Source: Microbacterium enclense (GTDB lineage: Bacteria > Actinomycetota > Actinomycetes > Actinomycetales > Microbacteriaceae). Taken from it: a stretch of 64,000 bases of DNA. Under the pieces are notes generated by a model, which worked only from the letters and a program-made list of their open reading frames with translations, searched no databases and was not told where the DNA came from. Position 1 is the stretch's first letter, and each line of letters starts with the position of its first letter. Position numbers and translations under genes: made by a program. The stretch spans positions 4,092,001 through 4,156,000 of the forward strand of contig CP116226.1 in assembly GCA_038182865.1 (NCBI GenBank). Direction: 5' to 3'. Below are positions 53,275 through 62,661 of this stretch, piece by piece.

Positions 53275-55973
53275 CAGTCGCGCCCCGTCAGCTGCCAGGC
53301 GTCTTCGGAGCCGTCCTCGTCGTCGTTCACGACCGGGAGGCCCTCGAACTGCGCCTCGATCGGATCGGCGCCGTAGCGGTCGTCTCCCGTGGGCGCAGCG
53401 GGCGCGTCGTCACCGCGGAGGCGGGCGATCACAGCCGGCAACTGCTCGTTCGTCACCAACACGTCGCGAGCCTTCGACCCTTCGGACGGACCGACGATCT
53501 CTCGGGACTCGAGAAGGTCCATCAGACGTCCGGCCTTGGCGAAGCCGACACGCAGTTTGCGTTGCAGCATCGAGGTCGAGCCGAACTGCGTCGAGACGAC
53601 GAGCTCGGCGGCAGCGAGCAGAAGCTCGAGGTCGTCACCGATGTCGGCGTCGATCTCCTTCTTCTCGGCCGCGGCCTGCACGTCGGAGCGATACTCGGGT
53701 CGCGCCTGCTGCGTGACGTGGGCGACGACCTTCTCGATCTCCTGCTCGCTCACCCAGGCCCCCTGCACGCGGAGCGCCTTGGACGCCCCCATGGGCAGGA
53801 ACAGACCGTCACCCTGCCCGATCAGACGATCGGCGCCCGGCTGGTCGAGAATGACGCGGGAGTCGGTGACGCTCGTCACCGCGAAGGCGAGTCGCGACGG
53901 GACGTTGGCCTTGATGAGGCCGGTCACGACGTCGACCGAGGGGCGCTGCGTGGCCAGCACGAGGTGGATACCGCTCGCGCGAGCGAGCTGGGTGATACGG
54001 ACGATCGAGTCTTCGACATCGCGCGGCGCGACCATCATGAGGTCGGCGAGCTCGTCGACGACCACGAGCAGGTACGGGTACGGCTTCAGGACCCGTTCGC
54101 TGCCCGCCGGCAGGGTGATCTCGTTGTTCACGACCGCGCGGTTGAAGTCGTCGATGTGGCGGAATCCGAAGGACGCGAGGTCGTCGTACCTCATGTCCAT
54201 CTCCTTCACGACCCACTGCAGCGCCTCGGCCGCCTTCTTGGGGTTCGTGATGATGGGCGTGATGAGGTGGGGGACCCCCGCGTACGACGTGAGTTCCACA
54301 CGCTTCGGGTCGATGAGCACCATGCGTACGTCGGAGGGCTTCGCACGCATGAGCAGGCTCGTGATCATCGAGTTGACGAAGCTCGACTTGCCCGAACCGG
54401 TCGAGCCGGCCACGAGCAGGTGGGGCATCTTGGCGAGGTTCGCCACGACGAAACCTCCGCCCACGTCTTTGCCCACACCGATGGTCATGGGGTGCGTCGA
54501 TGAGGTCGCCGCGTCGGAGCGAAGGATGTCGCCGAGCGTGACGATCTCACGGTCGGCGTTGGGGATCTCGACACCGATCGCACTCTTGCCCGGGATGGGC
54601 GCGAGGATGCGCACTTCGTTCGACGCCACCGCGTACGCGATGTTGTTCGTGAGCGCGGTGATCCGCTCGACCTTGACGCCTGGGCCGACCTCGATCTCGT
54701 ACTGCGTGACCGTGGGGCCGCGCGAGAAACCGGTGACGCGAGCGTCGACCTTGAACTGCTCCATGACGCTCTCGATGGCCTTCACCACCGCGTCGTTCGC
54801 CGCGGACCGAGCCTTGGGCGGCGTGCCGGTGGCCAGAGCGGTGACCGCGGGAAGCCGGTAGGTGGCGGCAGGCGGGGCGCCGGCGTGGTCGCCCCCGAGA
54901 CCCGAGATCCCCGGCAGGTCGTCGGTGGTCGCATCGTCGACGGGAGAGTCGTCGAGCAAGCCCCGACCGTTCGCCGCTCCGGCGAGAGTGCCGGCATCGA
55001 ACACCTCGGTGAGGGCATCGGGCGCGGGCGCGGCGGGCACCGGAGGGCGCACGGGAGCGGCCACCGGCTCCGGCGCCACGACAGCGGACTCGAAGCCCCC
55101 TTGGGCCGTGCCCGGAGTGAGAAGCGCGGTCAGATCGTCGGACCCGAGCGCACCGTCGACGTCTTCCTCGCGACCGGACTTGTTCCGCCGCCACCACGGC
55201 AGCGACTTCTCCGCCGGCTCCTCGTCGTCATCGTCGGCGGCGGGCAGCACCTTGGTCGTCGCGTCGGACTGCTCCGTCCGCTCCACACCGAACATCCAGG
55301 CGTACAGGTCGCCCAGTCGGCGCCCGATGCGATTGGGGGGTGTCTTGGTGAGGATGAGGATGCTGAGCACCGCCAGCAACGACAGGGCGATGTAGGCGCC
55401 CACATCCGTCAGCAGGGAGAGGGGCTCGCCCAGAATCCAGCCGGCGAGACCTCCGGCGAGGCTGAGCACAGGGAGTCCCTCGCTCGGTGCGGGTCCGCCC
55501 CCGGCCACGTGGCAGAAGCCCGCGACCGTGATGATGAAGAGCGCCCACCCGATCCCGACCCGACCGTTGTCATGGACGGACGCCGGGTGGCGGAAGAGCC
55601 ATCCCGCCAACAGGAGGAGGAGCACGGGCAAGACGAACGCCACCCGGCCCACGAGTGCGCCGAAGCTGTACGCGCTGATCAGGGCCGCGACGTCGTTGCC
55701 GACGAAAAACCACTCGACGACGGCACCGATGACGGCGAGGACGACGAGGAAGAACGGGAAGCCGTCGCGCCGCTGGTCACGTTCGAGGTTCTCGAGACCG
55801 AACGCGCGGAACATGCCGCCCACGCCGTGGGCGACAGCCATCCACGCGCGCGCAGCGATCGACGGCTTGTCGGGCTCGTCGACGTAGCGCTTGGGCGCCG
55901 GAGCCGCAGCTTTCGATCGCGACGCCCCCTTCGCGGGGGCGCGACCGCCGGAGGGGGACGAGGTACGAGCCAT
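53274..55973 (-). CDS. ftsK: DNA translocase FtsK/SpoIIIE
   Basis: 899 residues. Four to five N-terminal membrane helices within about 65-215, a Pro/Ala/Asp-rich linker, then the motor: VAGSTGSGKSSFVNSMITSL, VVVDELADLMM, ATQRPSVDVVTGLIKANVPSRLA, and a C-terminal gamma winged helix (STSMLQRKLRVGFAKAGRLMDLLE) that reads KOPS-like sites. Pumps DNA through the septum. Heads ftsK-pgsA-cinA. Confidence 0.97.
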   Translation of the reverse strand: MARTSSPSGGRAPAKGASRSKAAAPAPKRYVDEPDKPSIAARAWMAVAHGVGGMFRAFGLENLERDQRRDGFPFFLVVLAVIGAVVEWFFVGNDVAALISAYSFGALVGRVAFVLPVLLLLLAGWLFRHPASVHDNGRVGIGWALFIITVAGFCHVAGGGPAPSEGLPVLSLAGGLAGWILGEPLSLLTDVGAYIALSLLAVLSILILTKTPPNRIGRRLGDLYAWMFGVERTEQSDATTKVLPAADDDDEEPAEKSLPWWRRNKSGREEDVDGALGSDDLTALLTPGTAQGGFESAVVAPEPVAAPVRPPVPAAPAPDALTEVFDAGTLAGAANGRGLLDDSPVDDATTDDLPGISGLGGDHAGAPPAATYRLPAVTALATGTPPKARSAANDAVVKAIESVMEQFKVDARVTGFSRGPTVTQYEIEVGPGVKVERITALTNNIAYAVASNEVRILAPIPGKSAIGVEIPNADREIVTLGDILRSDAATSSTHPMTIGVGKDVGGGFVVANLAKMPHLLVAGSTGSGKSSFVNSMITSLLMRAKPSDVRMVLIDPKRVELTSYAGVPHLITPIITNPKKAAEALQWVVKEMDMRYDDLASFGFRHIDDFNRAVVNNEITLPAGSERVLKPYPYLLVVVDELADLMMVAPRDVEDSIVRITQLARASGIHLVLATQRPSVDVVTGLIKANVPSRLAFAVTSVTDSRVILDQPGADRLIGQGDGLFLPMGASKALRVQGAWVSEQEIEKVVAHVTQQARPEYRSDVQAAAEKKEIDADIGDDLELLLAAAELVVSTQFGSTSMLQRKLRVGFAKAGRLMDLLESREIVGPSEGSKARDVLVTNEQLPAVIARLRGDDAPAAPTGDDRYGADPIEAQFEGLPVVNDDEDGSEDAWQLTGRD

Positions 55974-56024
55974 TCCTCCACGGTAGGCGGCACCACCGAC
56001 ATTCGGCCGTACCCACGCGGGGCT

Positions 56025-56516
56025 TCAGCGCAGTCGCTTCACCATCACATCGCGTCCGATCCCCCGCCGCACCACCGCGAAACCCTCCGAACGGTAGAGC
56101 GAGACGGCGTAGTTGTCGCGTTCGACGCTCAGGCTGATGCGGGCGAACCCCTGGGCGGCGGCGTGCTCCGCCAGACGTTGCAGCAGCGCCCGTCCGACAC
56201 CGTGTGCGCGCCACACCGGTCGCACCCCGATGATGAGTTCGGGAACGCCGGTACCCACCCACCCGAACCCCGGCTCGTCGCGCGGCAGCATGCGATACCA
56301 CGCGGCTCCCACGGGTTCGCCGCTCGGCGCCTCGGCCACGAATCCCGCATCGCCGGGGCGCAACCACCCCGCGATGTACCGCCGATGTTCCGGACTGCTG
56401 AGGATCTCGTGGCGCGGACGGGCCGCGCCGGCACGCCAGGTGGCGGCCTCGACCGTCATATCGGCGAGGAACGCGCCGTCTGACGGGAGTGCCGCGCGGA
56501 TCGGGAGAGCGGGCAT
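56025..56516 (-). CDS. GNAT family N-acetyltransferase
   Basis: 163 residues. Acetyl-CoA loop in GVRPVWRAHGVGRALLQRLAE and the typical end SLSVERDNYAVSLYRSEGFAVV. N-terminal RAALPSDGAFLADM is the usual first strand and helix. Leaderless by spacing: -10 TATCAT (56523-56528) then six nt then ATG. Substrate unknown. Confidence 0.88.
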   Translation of the reverse strand: MPALPIRAALPSDGAFLADMTVEAATWRAGAARPRHEILSSPEHRRYIAGWLRPGDAGFVAEAPSGEPVGAAWYRMLPRDEPGFGWVGTGVPELIIGVRPVWRAHGVGRALLQRLAEHAAAQGFARISLSVERDNYAVSLYRSEGFAVVRRGIGRDVMVKRLR

Positions 56517-56597
56517 GCCCGCATGATAGCGACGACACGTCCCCCGCGGGGGAACGACGAAGCGCCGCGGGCGGACCCGCGGCTCTTCAGATGCGGA

Positions 56598-58274
56598 TCA
56601 CGCCTCGATGATCAGCGGCACGATCATCGGACGACGACGCAGCGACTGGTTCACCCACCGCCCGATGGTTCGACGCACCACCTGGGAAAGGGCATGGTTG
56701 TCGCGCACACCGGACTGCGCGGCTTCGGCGAGCGCGGCCGCGATCTTGGGCTTCACGCTCTCGAACACCGAGTCGTTCTCGGCAACACCGCGAGCATGGA
56801 TATCGGGGCCGGAGACGATCTTTCCCGTCGCCGAGTCGACGACGACGATGACCGAGATGAAGCCCTCTTCGCCGAGGATGCGGCGGTCCTTGAGGTCGGC
56901 GTCCGTGATGGCGCCCACCGACGAGCCGTCGACGTAGACGAAGCCGATGTCCTTCTGACCGACGACCCGGGCCACGCCGTCCCGCAAGTCGACGACCGTG
57001 CCGTTCTCCCCCAGGATCGTGTTCTGCTCGGGGATCCCGGTCTCCTGGGCCAGCTTGGCGTTCGCCATCAGATGGCGGTACTCGCCGTGCACGGGCAGGA
57101 CGTTCTTCGGCTTCAGGATGTTGTAGCAGTAGAGCAGCTCGCCCGCGGCCGCATGGCCGGAGACGTGCACCTTCGCGTTGCCTTTGTGCACGACGGTCGC
57201 GCCCAACTTCGTCAGCCCGTCGATGACGCGGTAGATCGCGTTCTCGTTTCCGGGGATCTGGCTCGATGCCAGGATGATCGTGTCACCCTCGCCCGGCTCG
57301 ATCGCGTGGTCGAGGTTCGCCATGCGGCTGAGCACCGCCATCGGCTCGCCCTGTGACCCCGTCGACATGTAGACGATCTTGTCGTCGGGGAGGTCGCGCG
57401 CCTTCTTGTAGTCGATCAAGACGCCGTCGGGAACGTTGAGGTAGCCGAGGTCGGCGGCGATACCCATGTTGCGCACCATGCTGCGACCGAGCAGGGCCAC
57501 GCGACGCCCGTTGGCGTGCGCGGCGTCGAGCACCTGCTGCACGCGGTGCACGTGGCTCGAGAAGCTGGCGACGACGACGCGACGCGGCGCCTTGGCGATG
57601 ACCTGGTCGAGAACCGGACCGATACCTCGCTCGGTGGGCGTGAAGCCCGGGACGTCGGCGTTCGTGGAGTCCACCAGGAAGAGGTCGACCCCCTCCTCAC
57701 CCAGGCGGGCGAAGGCGCGGAGGTCGGTAATCCGACCATCCAGGGGCAGCTGATCCATCTTGAAGTCGCCGGTGGCGAGCACCATGCCCGCGGGCGTACG
57801 GATCGCGACGGCCAAGGCATCCGGAATCGAGTGGTTCACCGCGATGAACTCGAGGTCGAAGGGACCGACCTGCTCGCGCTGATCCTCTTTCACCGTCAGC
57901 GTGTACGGACGGATGCGGTGTTCTTTGAGCTTCGCCTCGATGAGTGCCAGCGTCAGGCCCGAGCCGATGAGGGGGATGTCGCCCTTGAGCTTCAGCAGAT
58001 AGGGCACCGCGCCGATGTGGTCTTCGTGACCGTGGGTGAGCACGACGCCGACGATGTCGTCGAGACGGTGCTTGATCGGCTCGAAGTCGGGCAGGATCAG
58101 GTCGACACCGGGCTGGTGCTCCTCGGGGAACAGCACGCCGCAGTCGACGACGAGGAGCTTGCCCTCGTACTCGAAGACGGTCATGTTGCGGCCGACCTCG
58201 CCGAGGCCGCCGAGGGGGATGACGCGGAGAGTGCCGGGCGCGAGCTCGGGCGGATCGAAAACAGTCGTGGGCAT
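56598..58274 (-). CDS. rnj: ribonuclease J
   Basis: 558 residues, metallo-beta-lactamase/beta-CASP RNase: VVLTHGHEDHIGAVPYLL, ATGDFKMDQ, ASSQIPGNENAI, VHVSGHAAAGEL and a C-terminal domain. Degrades and matures RNA with 5'-exo and endo activity. GAGGAGG precedes ATG 58274. The 107-bp gap to dapA holds a stem GGATGCCG/CGGCATCC (58319-58339). Confidence 0.96.
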   Translation of the reverse strand: MPTTVFDPPELAPGTLRVIPLGGLGEVGRNMTVFEYEGKLLVVDCGVLFPEEHQPGVDLILPDFEPIKHRLDDIVGVVLTHGHEDHIGAVPYLLKLKGDIPLIGSGLTLALIEAKLKEHRIRPYTLTVKEDQREQVGPFDLEFIAVNHSIPDALAVAIRTPAGMVLATGDFKMDQLPLDGRITDLRAFARLGEEGVDLFLVDSTNADVPGFTPTERGIGPVLDQVIAKAPRRVVVASFSSHVHRVQQVLDAAHANGRRVALLGRSMVRNMGIAADLGYLNVPDGVLIDYKKARDLPDDKIVYMSTGSQGEPMAVLSRMANLDHAIEPGEGDTIILASSQIPGNENAIYRVIDGLTKLGATVVHKGNAKVHVSGHAAAGELLYCYNILKPKNVLPVHGEYRHLMANAKLAQETGIPEQNTILGENGTVVDLRDGVARVVGQKDIGFVYVDGSSVGAITDADLKDRRILGEEGFISVIVVVDSATGKIVSGPDIHARGVAENDSVFESVKPKIAAALAEAAQSGVRDNHALSQVVRRTIGRWVNQSLRRRPMIVPLIIEA

Positions 58275-58381
58275 ATGTGCCTCCTCGGACGCCACCGCGT
58301 GGCATCCTTCTTCGTTTCGGATGCCGTCTGGCGGCATCCTTCTTGTCACGTCCCGAGCCGCGGACCGGCGGACGCCGATGT

Positions 58382-59359
58382 CTATCTCGTGGTGCCGTGC
58401 ACCTTCGGCAGGGCACCGCCGGCGGCCGCGTTGCGGTCGGGGCGGAAGTTGGAGAAGTCGGCGCCGGCGACGCCCGTGACGAGGGCGAGCTCGTCTTCGA
58501 TCACGGCGGCCTCCCACTCTTCCGGGCCGACCAGCGGCAGACGCACGCGCGGACTGCCGATGCGGCCGAGACCGTGCAGGATGTACTTCGCCGCGACGGT
58601 GCCGGGCACGTGCGTCATGACCGCGCGAACGAGCGGTTCGAGGCTCTTGTGCGCGGCGGTGGCCGAGGCGAGGTCGCCCGCGTTCACGGCATCCACGATC
58701 GTGCGGTACGGAGCGGCCGCGATGTTCGCCGTCACGCCGATGAGACCGGCGGCCCCGATCGACAGGTGCGGCAGCACGTTGGCGTCGTCACCGGAGAAGT
58801 ACATCAGGTCGGTCTGATTGAGCACGCGGCTGACCTCGCTGAAGTCGCCCTTGGCGTCTTTGATCGCGAGGATGTTCGGATGCTTGGCGAGGCGCAGGAT
58901 CGTCTCGTACTTGATGGGCACACCTGTGCGACCGGGGATGTCGTAGAGGATCACCGGCAGGTCGGTCGCGTCGGCGACGAGACGGAAGTGCGTCAGGATG
59001 CCGGCCTGCGTGGGCTTGTTGTAGTACGGCGTGACGATCATGATGCCGTCGGCGCCCGCCTTCTCACTCGCCTTGTAGAGCTCGATGGCGTGCGCGGTCT
59101 CGTTGGAACCACCGCCCGTGATGATCTTGGCGCGACCCGCTGAGACGCTCTTGCCGACCTCGACGAGGCGCAGCTTCTCGGGGTCGGTGAGGGTCGAGGT
59201 CTCCCCCGTGGTGCCGGTGACGACGATGCCGTCGGCGCCCGCGGTGATGACGTCGTCGATGTGCTTCTCGACGGCGGGCCAATCGACTTCGCCGTCGGCG
59301 GTCATCGGGGTGATGAGCGCGACGAGCACCTGACCGAAGGGATTGCCGGAGTGCGTCAT
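58382..59359 (-). CDS. dapA: 4-hydroxy-tetrahydrodipicolinate synthase
   Basis: 325 residues, (beta/alpha)8 aldolase. TGTTGETSTLTDPEK, catalytic Tyr in VTPYYNKPTQ and Schiff-base Lys in ILAIKDAKGDF. First step of the DAP/lysine branch. Start ATG 59359 because -10 TACCCT (59366-59371) lies six nt upstream. The dapA-rnj pair is conserved in actinobacteria. Confidence 0.97.
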   Translation of the reverse strand: MTHSGNPFGQVLVALITPMTADGEVDWPAVEKHIDDVITAGADGIVVTGTTGETSTLTDPEKLRLVEVGKSVSAGRAKIITGGGSNETAHAIELYKASEKAGADGIMIVTPYYNKPTQAGILTHFRLVADATDLPVILYDIPGRTGVPIKYETILRLAKHPNILAIKDAKGDFSEVSRVLNQTDLMYFSGDDANVLPHLSIGAAGLIGVTANIAAAPYRTIVDAVNAGDLASATAAHKSLEPLVRAVMTHVPGTVAAKYILHGLGRIGSPRVRLPLVGPEEWEAAVIEDELALVTGVAGADFSNFRPDRNAAAGGALPKVHGTTR

Positions 59360-59466
59360 AGTCACAGGGTATCGGTTCGACGGGCCGCTCTCCCGGCGGG
59401 ACGGCCACCACACGCGAAGGCCGCGGGTGAACAATGCGTGACCGCGCCTCGGCCTAGGGTGGCGGG

Positions 59467-60003
59467 ATGAGCTGGACCACTCGCGCGTCGCGCACCGTCT
59501 ACGAGAATCGCTGGATCCATGTCCGCGAGGACGAGGTCACCGGCCCCCACGGCGACGGGATCTACGGGGTCGTGCGGATGCAGCACCCCGCGGTGTTCGT
59601 GATCGCGTTGGACGAGCGCGAGCGTGTGTGCTTCGTCGAGCTGGAGCGGTACACGACCGGACGCTCGCTCGAGGTGCCGGCCGGAGGCTCGGACGGCGAG
59701 GACCCGCTCGCGGCCGCGCAACGCGAACTGGTCGAGGAGACGGGGGTCACCGCGTCCGAGTGGCAGTACCTGGGGCGGATGAACGCCCTCAACGGCATCG
59801 CCGACGCTCCCGAGCACGTGTATCTCGCTCGAGGGCTGTCGACGACGGATGCCACGGCCTCTCAGCACGAGGAGGGCATCGACGCCGTACGGTGGGTGCC
59901 GTTCGCCGATGCGGTCCGGCTCGTGGCCGACGGCGAGATCACCGACGGAGAGACCATCGCGGCCCTGGCGTTCGCCGGCATCCGGCTGGGGCGGTTCCGG
60001 TAG
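59467..60003 (+). CDS. NUDIX hydrolase (ADP-ribose pyrophosphatase-like)
   Basis: 178 residues. NUDIX box visible as GEDPLAAAQRELVEETGV, with LEVPAGG before it, one residue shorter than the usual spacing to the conserved Gly. Preceded by RYTTGRSLEVPAG as in ADP-ribose and related sugar-nucleotide hydrolases. Leaderless: TAGGGT (59455-59460), six nt, ATG 59467. Convergent with the next SDR gene. Confidence 0.9.
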   Translation: MSWTTRASRTVYENRWIHVREDEVTGPHGDGIYGVVRMQHPAVFVIALDERERVCFVELERYTTGRSLEVPAGGSDGEDPLAAAQRELVEETGVTASEWQYLGRMNALNGIADAPEHVYLARGLSTTDATASQHEEGIDAVRWVPFADAVRLVADGEITDGETIAALAFAGIRLGRFR

Positions 60004-60011
60004 GGCGACGC

Positions 60012-60764
60012 TCAGCGTCCGCGCGCGGCCGCGCGGACGACGACGCCGTCGGGGAGCAGTCGCGAGACGCCGACGAGGATCTTGTACCGCCACGACGGCA
60101 CCGATACCGCGCGACCGCGAGCGGCATCGCGGAGGCCCTCGCGGACGACGGTCTCCGCGTCGAGCCAAAGCCCCGGCGCGACGCCCTCCTGTCCGGGCGG
60201 GAGACCGAGGCGCTCGTGGAAGTTCGTGTGGACGAACCCCGGGCAGACGGCCGTGACGCTCACGCCGTGCGGCCGGTAGACGACGTTCGCCCAGCGGCTG
60301 AAGGAGATGAGCCAGCCTTTGGCGGCTCCGTACGTCCCGCGAGGAACGAACCCGGCGACGGAGGCGACGTTGACGACGCGGCCGCTCCCCCGCTCCAGCA
60401 TGGGGGGAAGCACCGCCCGCGTCAGGCGCAGCGCCGCCTCGACGTGCAGGCGCAGATGGCGCACCTCGTCGTCGACCGCGTTCTTCTCGAAAGCGAGGTC
60501 GAGGCCGAACCCCGCGTTGTTCACGAGCACATCGACGCCGTCGGCGAGGCGGGCTTCGACCACCGCGAGCGCCGCCTCGTCGAGGAGGTCGGCAGGGAGC
60601 ACGTCGACCTGCACACCGTGTCGGGCACGCACCTCGATGGCGAGCGCCTCGAGGGCCGCCCGGTCTCGAGCGACGACCACGAGGTCGGCACCGCGCGCGG
60701 CGAGCTGTCGCGCGAACTCGGCCCCGAGGCCCGAACTGGCTCCCGTGATGAGGGCGACGGCCAC
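60012..60764 (-). CDS. SDR family oxidoreductase
   Basis: 250 residues. VALITGASSGLGAEFARQLA, NNAGFG, catalytic Ser in NVASVAGFV and the YGAAK pair, resembling DltE/YqjQ-type SDRs. GTG 60764 lies directly after the folA stop, so it is the last gene of thyA-folA-SDR. The substrate is not evident; a role next to folate genes is positional only. Confidence 0.88.
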   Translation of the reverse strand: MAVALITGASSGLGAEFARQLAARGADLVVVARDRAALEALAIEVRARHGVQVDVLPADLLDEAALAVVEARLADGVDVLVNNAGFGLDLAFEKNAVDDEVRHLRLHVEAALRLTRAVLPPMLERGSGRVVNVASVAGFVPRGTYGAAKGWLISFSRWANVVYRPHGVSVTAVCPGFVHTNFHERLGLPPGQEGVAPGLWLDAETVVREGLRDAARGRAVSVPSWRYKILVGVSRLLPDGVVVRAAARGR

Positions 60765-60765
60765 G

Positions 60766-61263
60766 TCAGGACTCTCGTCGGTACGTCTCGAAGCGATACC
60801 CGATGCCCGAGCGTGAGACGTGCCAGCCCTCGGCGGGATCGACGGCATCCCGCCGCCACCCCTCCACGGATGGGGCGAAGGTGTCTCCGTCGACGGCCAC
60901 GTCCAGACGAGTCACCTCGAGGACGTCGGCGCGGTGGATGGCGTCGGCGTACAGACGGCCGCCGCCGATCACCCAGACCTCGTCGCCACGAGCGCGCGCC
61001 AGGGCATCGTCGAGCGAGGAGGCGCGCTCGGCCCCCTCCGCCGTCCATTCCTCGGAGCGGGTCACCACGATGTTGCGACGGCCGGGCAACGGTCGGAATC
61101 GCGCGGGAAGCGACTCCCACGTACGTCGGCCCATCACGACGTCGGACGACCCGGTCACGGTGCGGAAGTGCTCCATGTCTTCCGGCACGTGCCACGGCAT
61201 CCCTCCGTCGGCGCCGATGACGCCGCCATGCGCCTCGGCCCAGACGAGCCCGATCGCGGTCAT
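60766..61263 (-). CDS. folA: dihydrofolate reductase
   Basis: 165 residues: GLVWAEAHGGVIGADGGMPWHVPEDMEHFR, MGRRTWESLP, GRRNIVVTR and WVIGGGRLYADAI. Regenerates tetrahydrofolate used by ThyA. Overlaps the thyA stop by ATGA. Confidence 0.97.
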   Translation of the reverse strand: MTAIGLVWAEAHGGVIGADGGMPWHVPEDMEHFRTVTGSSDVVMGRRTWESLPARFRPLPGRRNIVVTRSEEWTAEGAERASSLDDALARARGDEVWVIGGGRLYADAIHRADVLEVTRLDVAVDGDTFAPSVEGWRRDAVDPAEGWHVSRSGIGYRFETYRRES

Positions 61264-62069
61264 ACCGCGACGGCTCCGCGGATGGCGGGGTGGTGCCGAT
61301 AGTCCTCGACGATGATGTCGTCGAACGTGTAATCGAGGATCGACGCGGGGGTGCGGGCGAAGCGCAACGTCGGGGAGGGGTACGGCTCGCGCGTCAGCTG
61401 CTCAGCGACCTGCTCGCGGTGATTGTCGTAGATGTGGCAGTCGCCGCCCGTCCAGACGAACTCGCCCGGCTCGAGGCCCGTCTGCTGGGCGACCATGAGG
61501 GTCAGCAGCGCGTAGGAGGCGATGTTGAACGGGACGCCGAGGAACATGTCGGCGCTGCGCTGGTAGAGCTGGCACGAGAGCTTGCCGTCGGCGACGTAGA
61601 ACTGGAACAGCGCGTGGCACGGGGCGAGCGCCATGTCGGGGATGTCGGCGGGGTTCCACGCCGAGACGATGAGACGGCGCGAGTCGGGGTCACGGCGGAT
61701 CTGCTCGATGACCTGGGCGATCTGATCGATCGTGCCGCCATCGGAAGTGGGCCATGACCGCCACTGCACCCCGTAGACGGGACCGAGCTCACCGTCGGCG
61801 TCGGCCCACTCGTCCCAGATCGTGACGCCGTTGTCTTTCAACCAACCGACGTTCGACTCGCCCCGCAGGAACCACAGCAGTTCGTACACGATCGACTTCA
61901 GGTGCACGCGTTTGGTGGTGATGAGGGGGAAGCCCTCCGCGAGGTCGAAGCGGATCTGCCGGCCGAAGACACTCGTGGTGCCCGTACCGGTGCGGTCGGA
62001 CTTGTGCGTGCCCGTCTCGAGCACGTCGCGCAGCAGGTCCTCGTACGGAGTGGGTATGTCGGCGGTCAC
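61260..62069 (-). CDS. thyA: thymidylate synthase
   Basis: 269 residues. Catalytic Cys in ALAPCHALFQFYV, RRLIVSAWNP and the dUMP-binding GGDCHIYDNHREQ. Classical ThyA. I set the start at GTG 62069: a -10 TATCGT (62077-62082) lies seven nt upstream, and the alternative GTG at 62078 would fall inside it. Confidence 0.96.
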   Translation of the reverse strand: MTADIPTPYEDLLRDVLETGTHKSDRTGTGTTSVFGRQIRFDLAEGFPLITTKRVHLKSIVYELLWFLRGESNVGWLKDNGVTIWDEWADADGELGPVYGVQWRSWPTSDGGTIDQIAQVIEQIRRDPDSRRLIVSAWNPADIPDMALAPCHALFQFYVADGKLSCQLYQRSADMFLGVPFNIASYALLTLMVAQQTGLEPGEFVWTGGDCHIYDNHREQVAEQLTREPYPSPTLRFARTPASILDYTFDDIIVEDYRHHPAIRGAVAV

Positions 62070-62223
62070 GGCCCTCACGATACCCGCGGTGTGCCGACCC
62101 TGGCCCGTCCGCGCACCGTGCCGTGCAGGATTTCCCGCCCGTCGGGTCTGGGGAGGAGCGGGGTGTCGTCACGGGACGACTCATCCGCCCCGGTGTCGGA
62201 CGGGGCGGCTACCGTAGTGCCCC

Positions 62224-62661
62224 GTGGACCTTGCTCTCGCGCTCGTGATCGTCACCGCGTTGCTCGCGGTGACCGTGGTGGCGGGCGTGCTCTGGAAGCG
62301 CGGGCAGGGGCGCGTGCGCGCGGTGGACTCGGACGAGCGGGTCGACCCGCGCGTGCTCGGCGCGGGCCCTCTCGGCGCGACGGCCACCCTGGTCCAGTTC
62401 AGCACCGAGATGTGCTCGCGGTGCCCCGGCGTGCACCGCATGCTCGCTGCCGTCGCCGACGAACGACCGGGCGTGAGTCACCTCGACGTCGATCTCACGC
62501 ACCGCCCGGATCTCGCCAAGACGTTCCGCGTCCTCCAGACCCCCACGACATTGCTCGTCGACCCCACGGGAACCACCCGCGGACGCTTCGGCGGACCTCC
62601 GACCCGCGCCGACGTCGAGCGCGAACTCGACCGCCTCACGAAGGAGCACGCCCATGGCTGA
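62224..62661 (+). CDS. membrane-anchored thioredoxin-like protein
   Basis: 145 residues: an N-terminal membrane helix (LALALVIVTALLAVTVVAGVLW) and a thioredoxin fold with active-site-like CSRC in QFSTEMCSRCPG, then the cis-Pro in QTPTTLLVDP. Likely a thiol-disulfide or cysteine-sensing protein facing outside. Start GTG 62224, eight nt past -10 TACCGT (62210-62215). Overlaps the DUF4395 gene by eight nt. Confidence 0.85.
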   Translation: MDLALALVIVTALLAVTVVAGVLWKRGQGRVRAVDSDERVDPRVLGAGPLGATATLVQFSTEMCSRCPGVHRMLAAVADERPGVSHLDVDLTHRPDLAKTFRVLQTPTTLLVDPTGTTRGRFGGPPTRADVERELDRLTKEHAHG

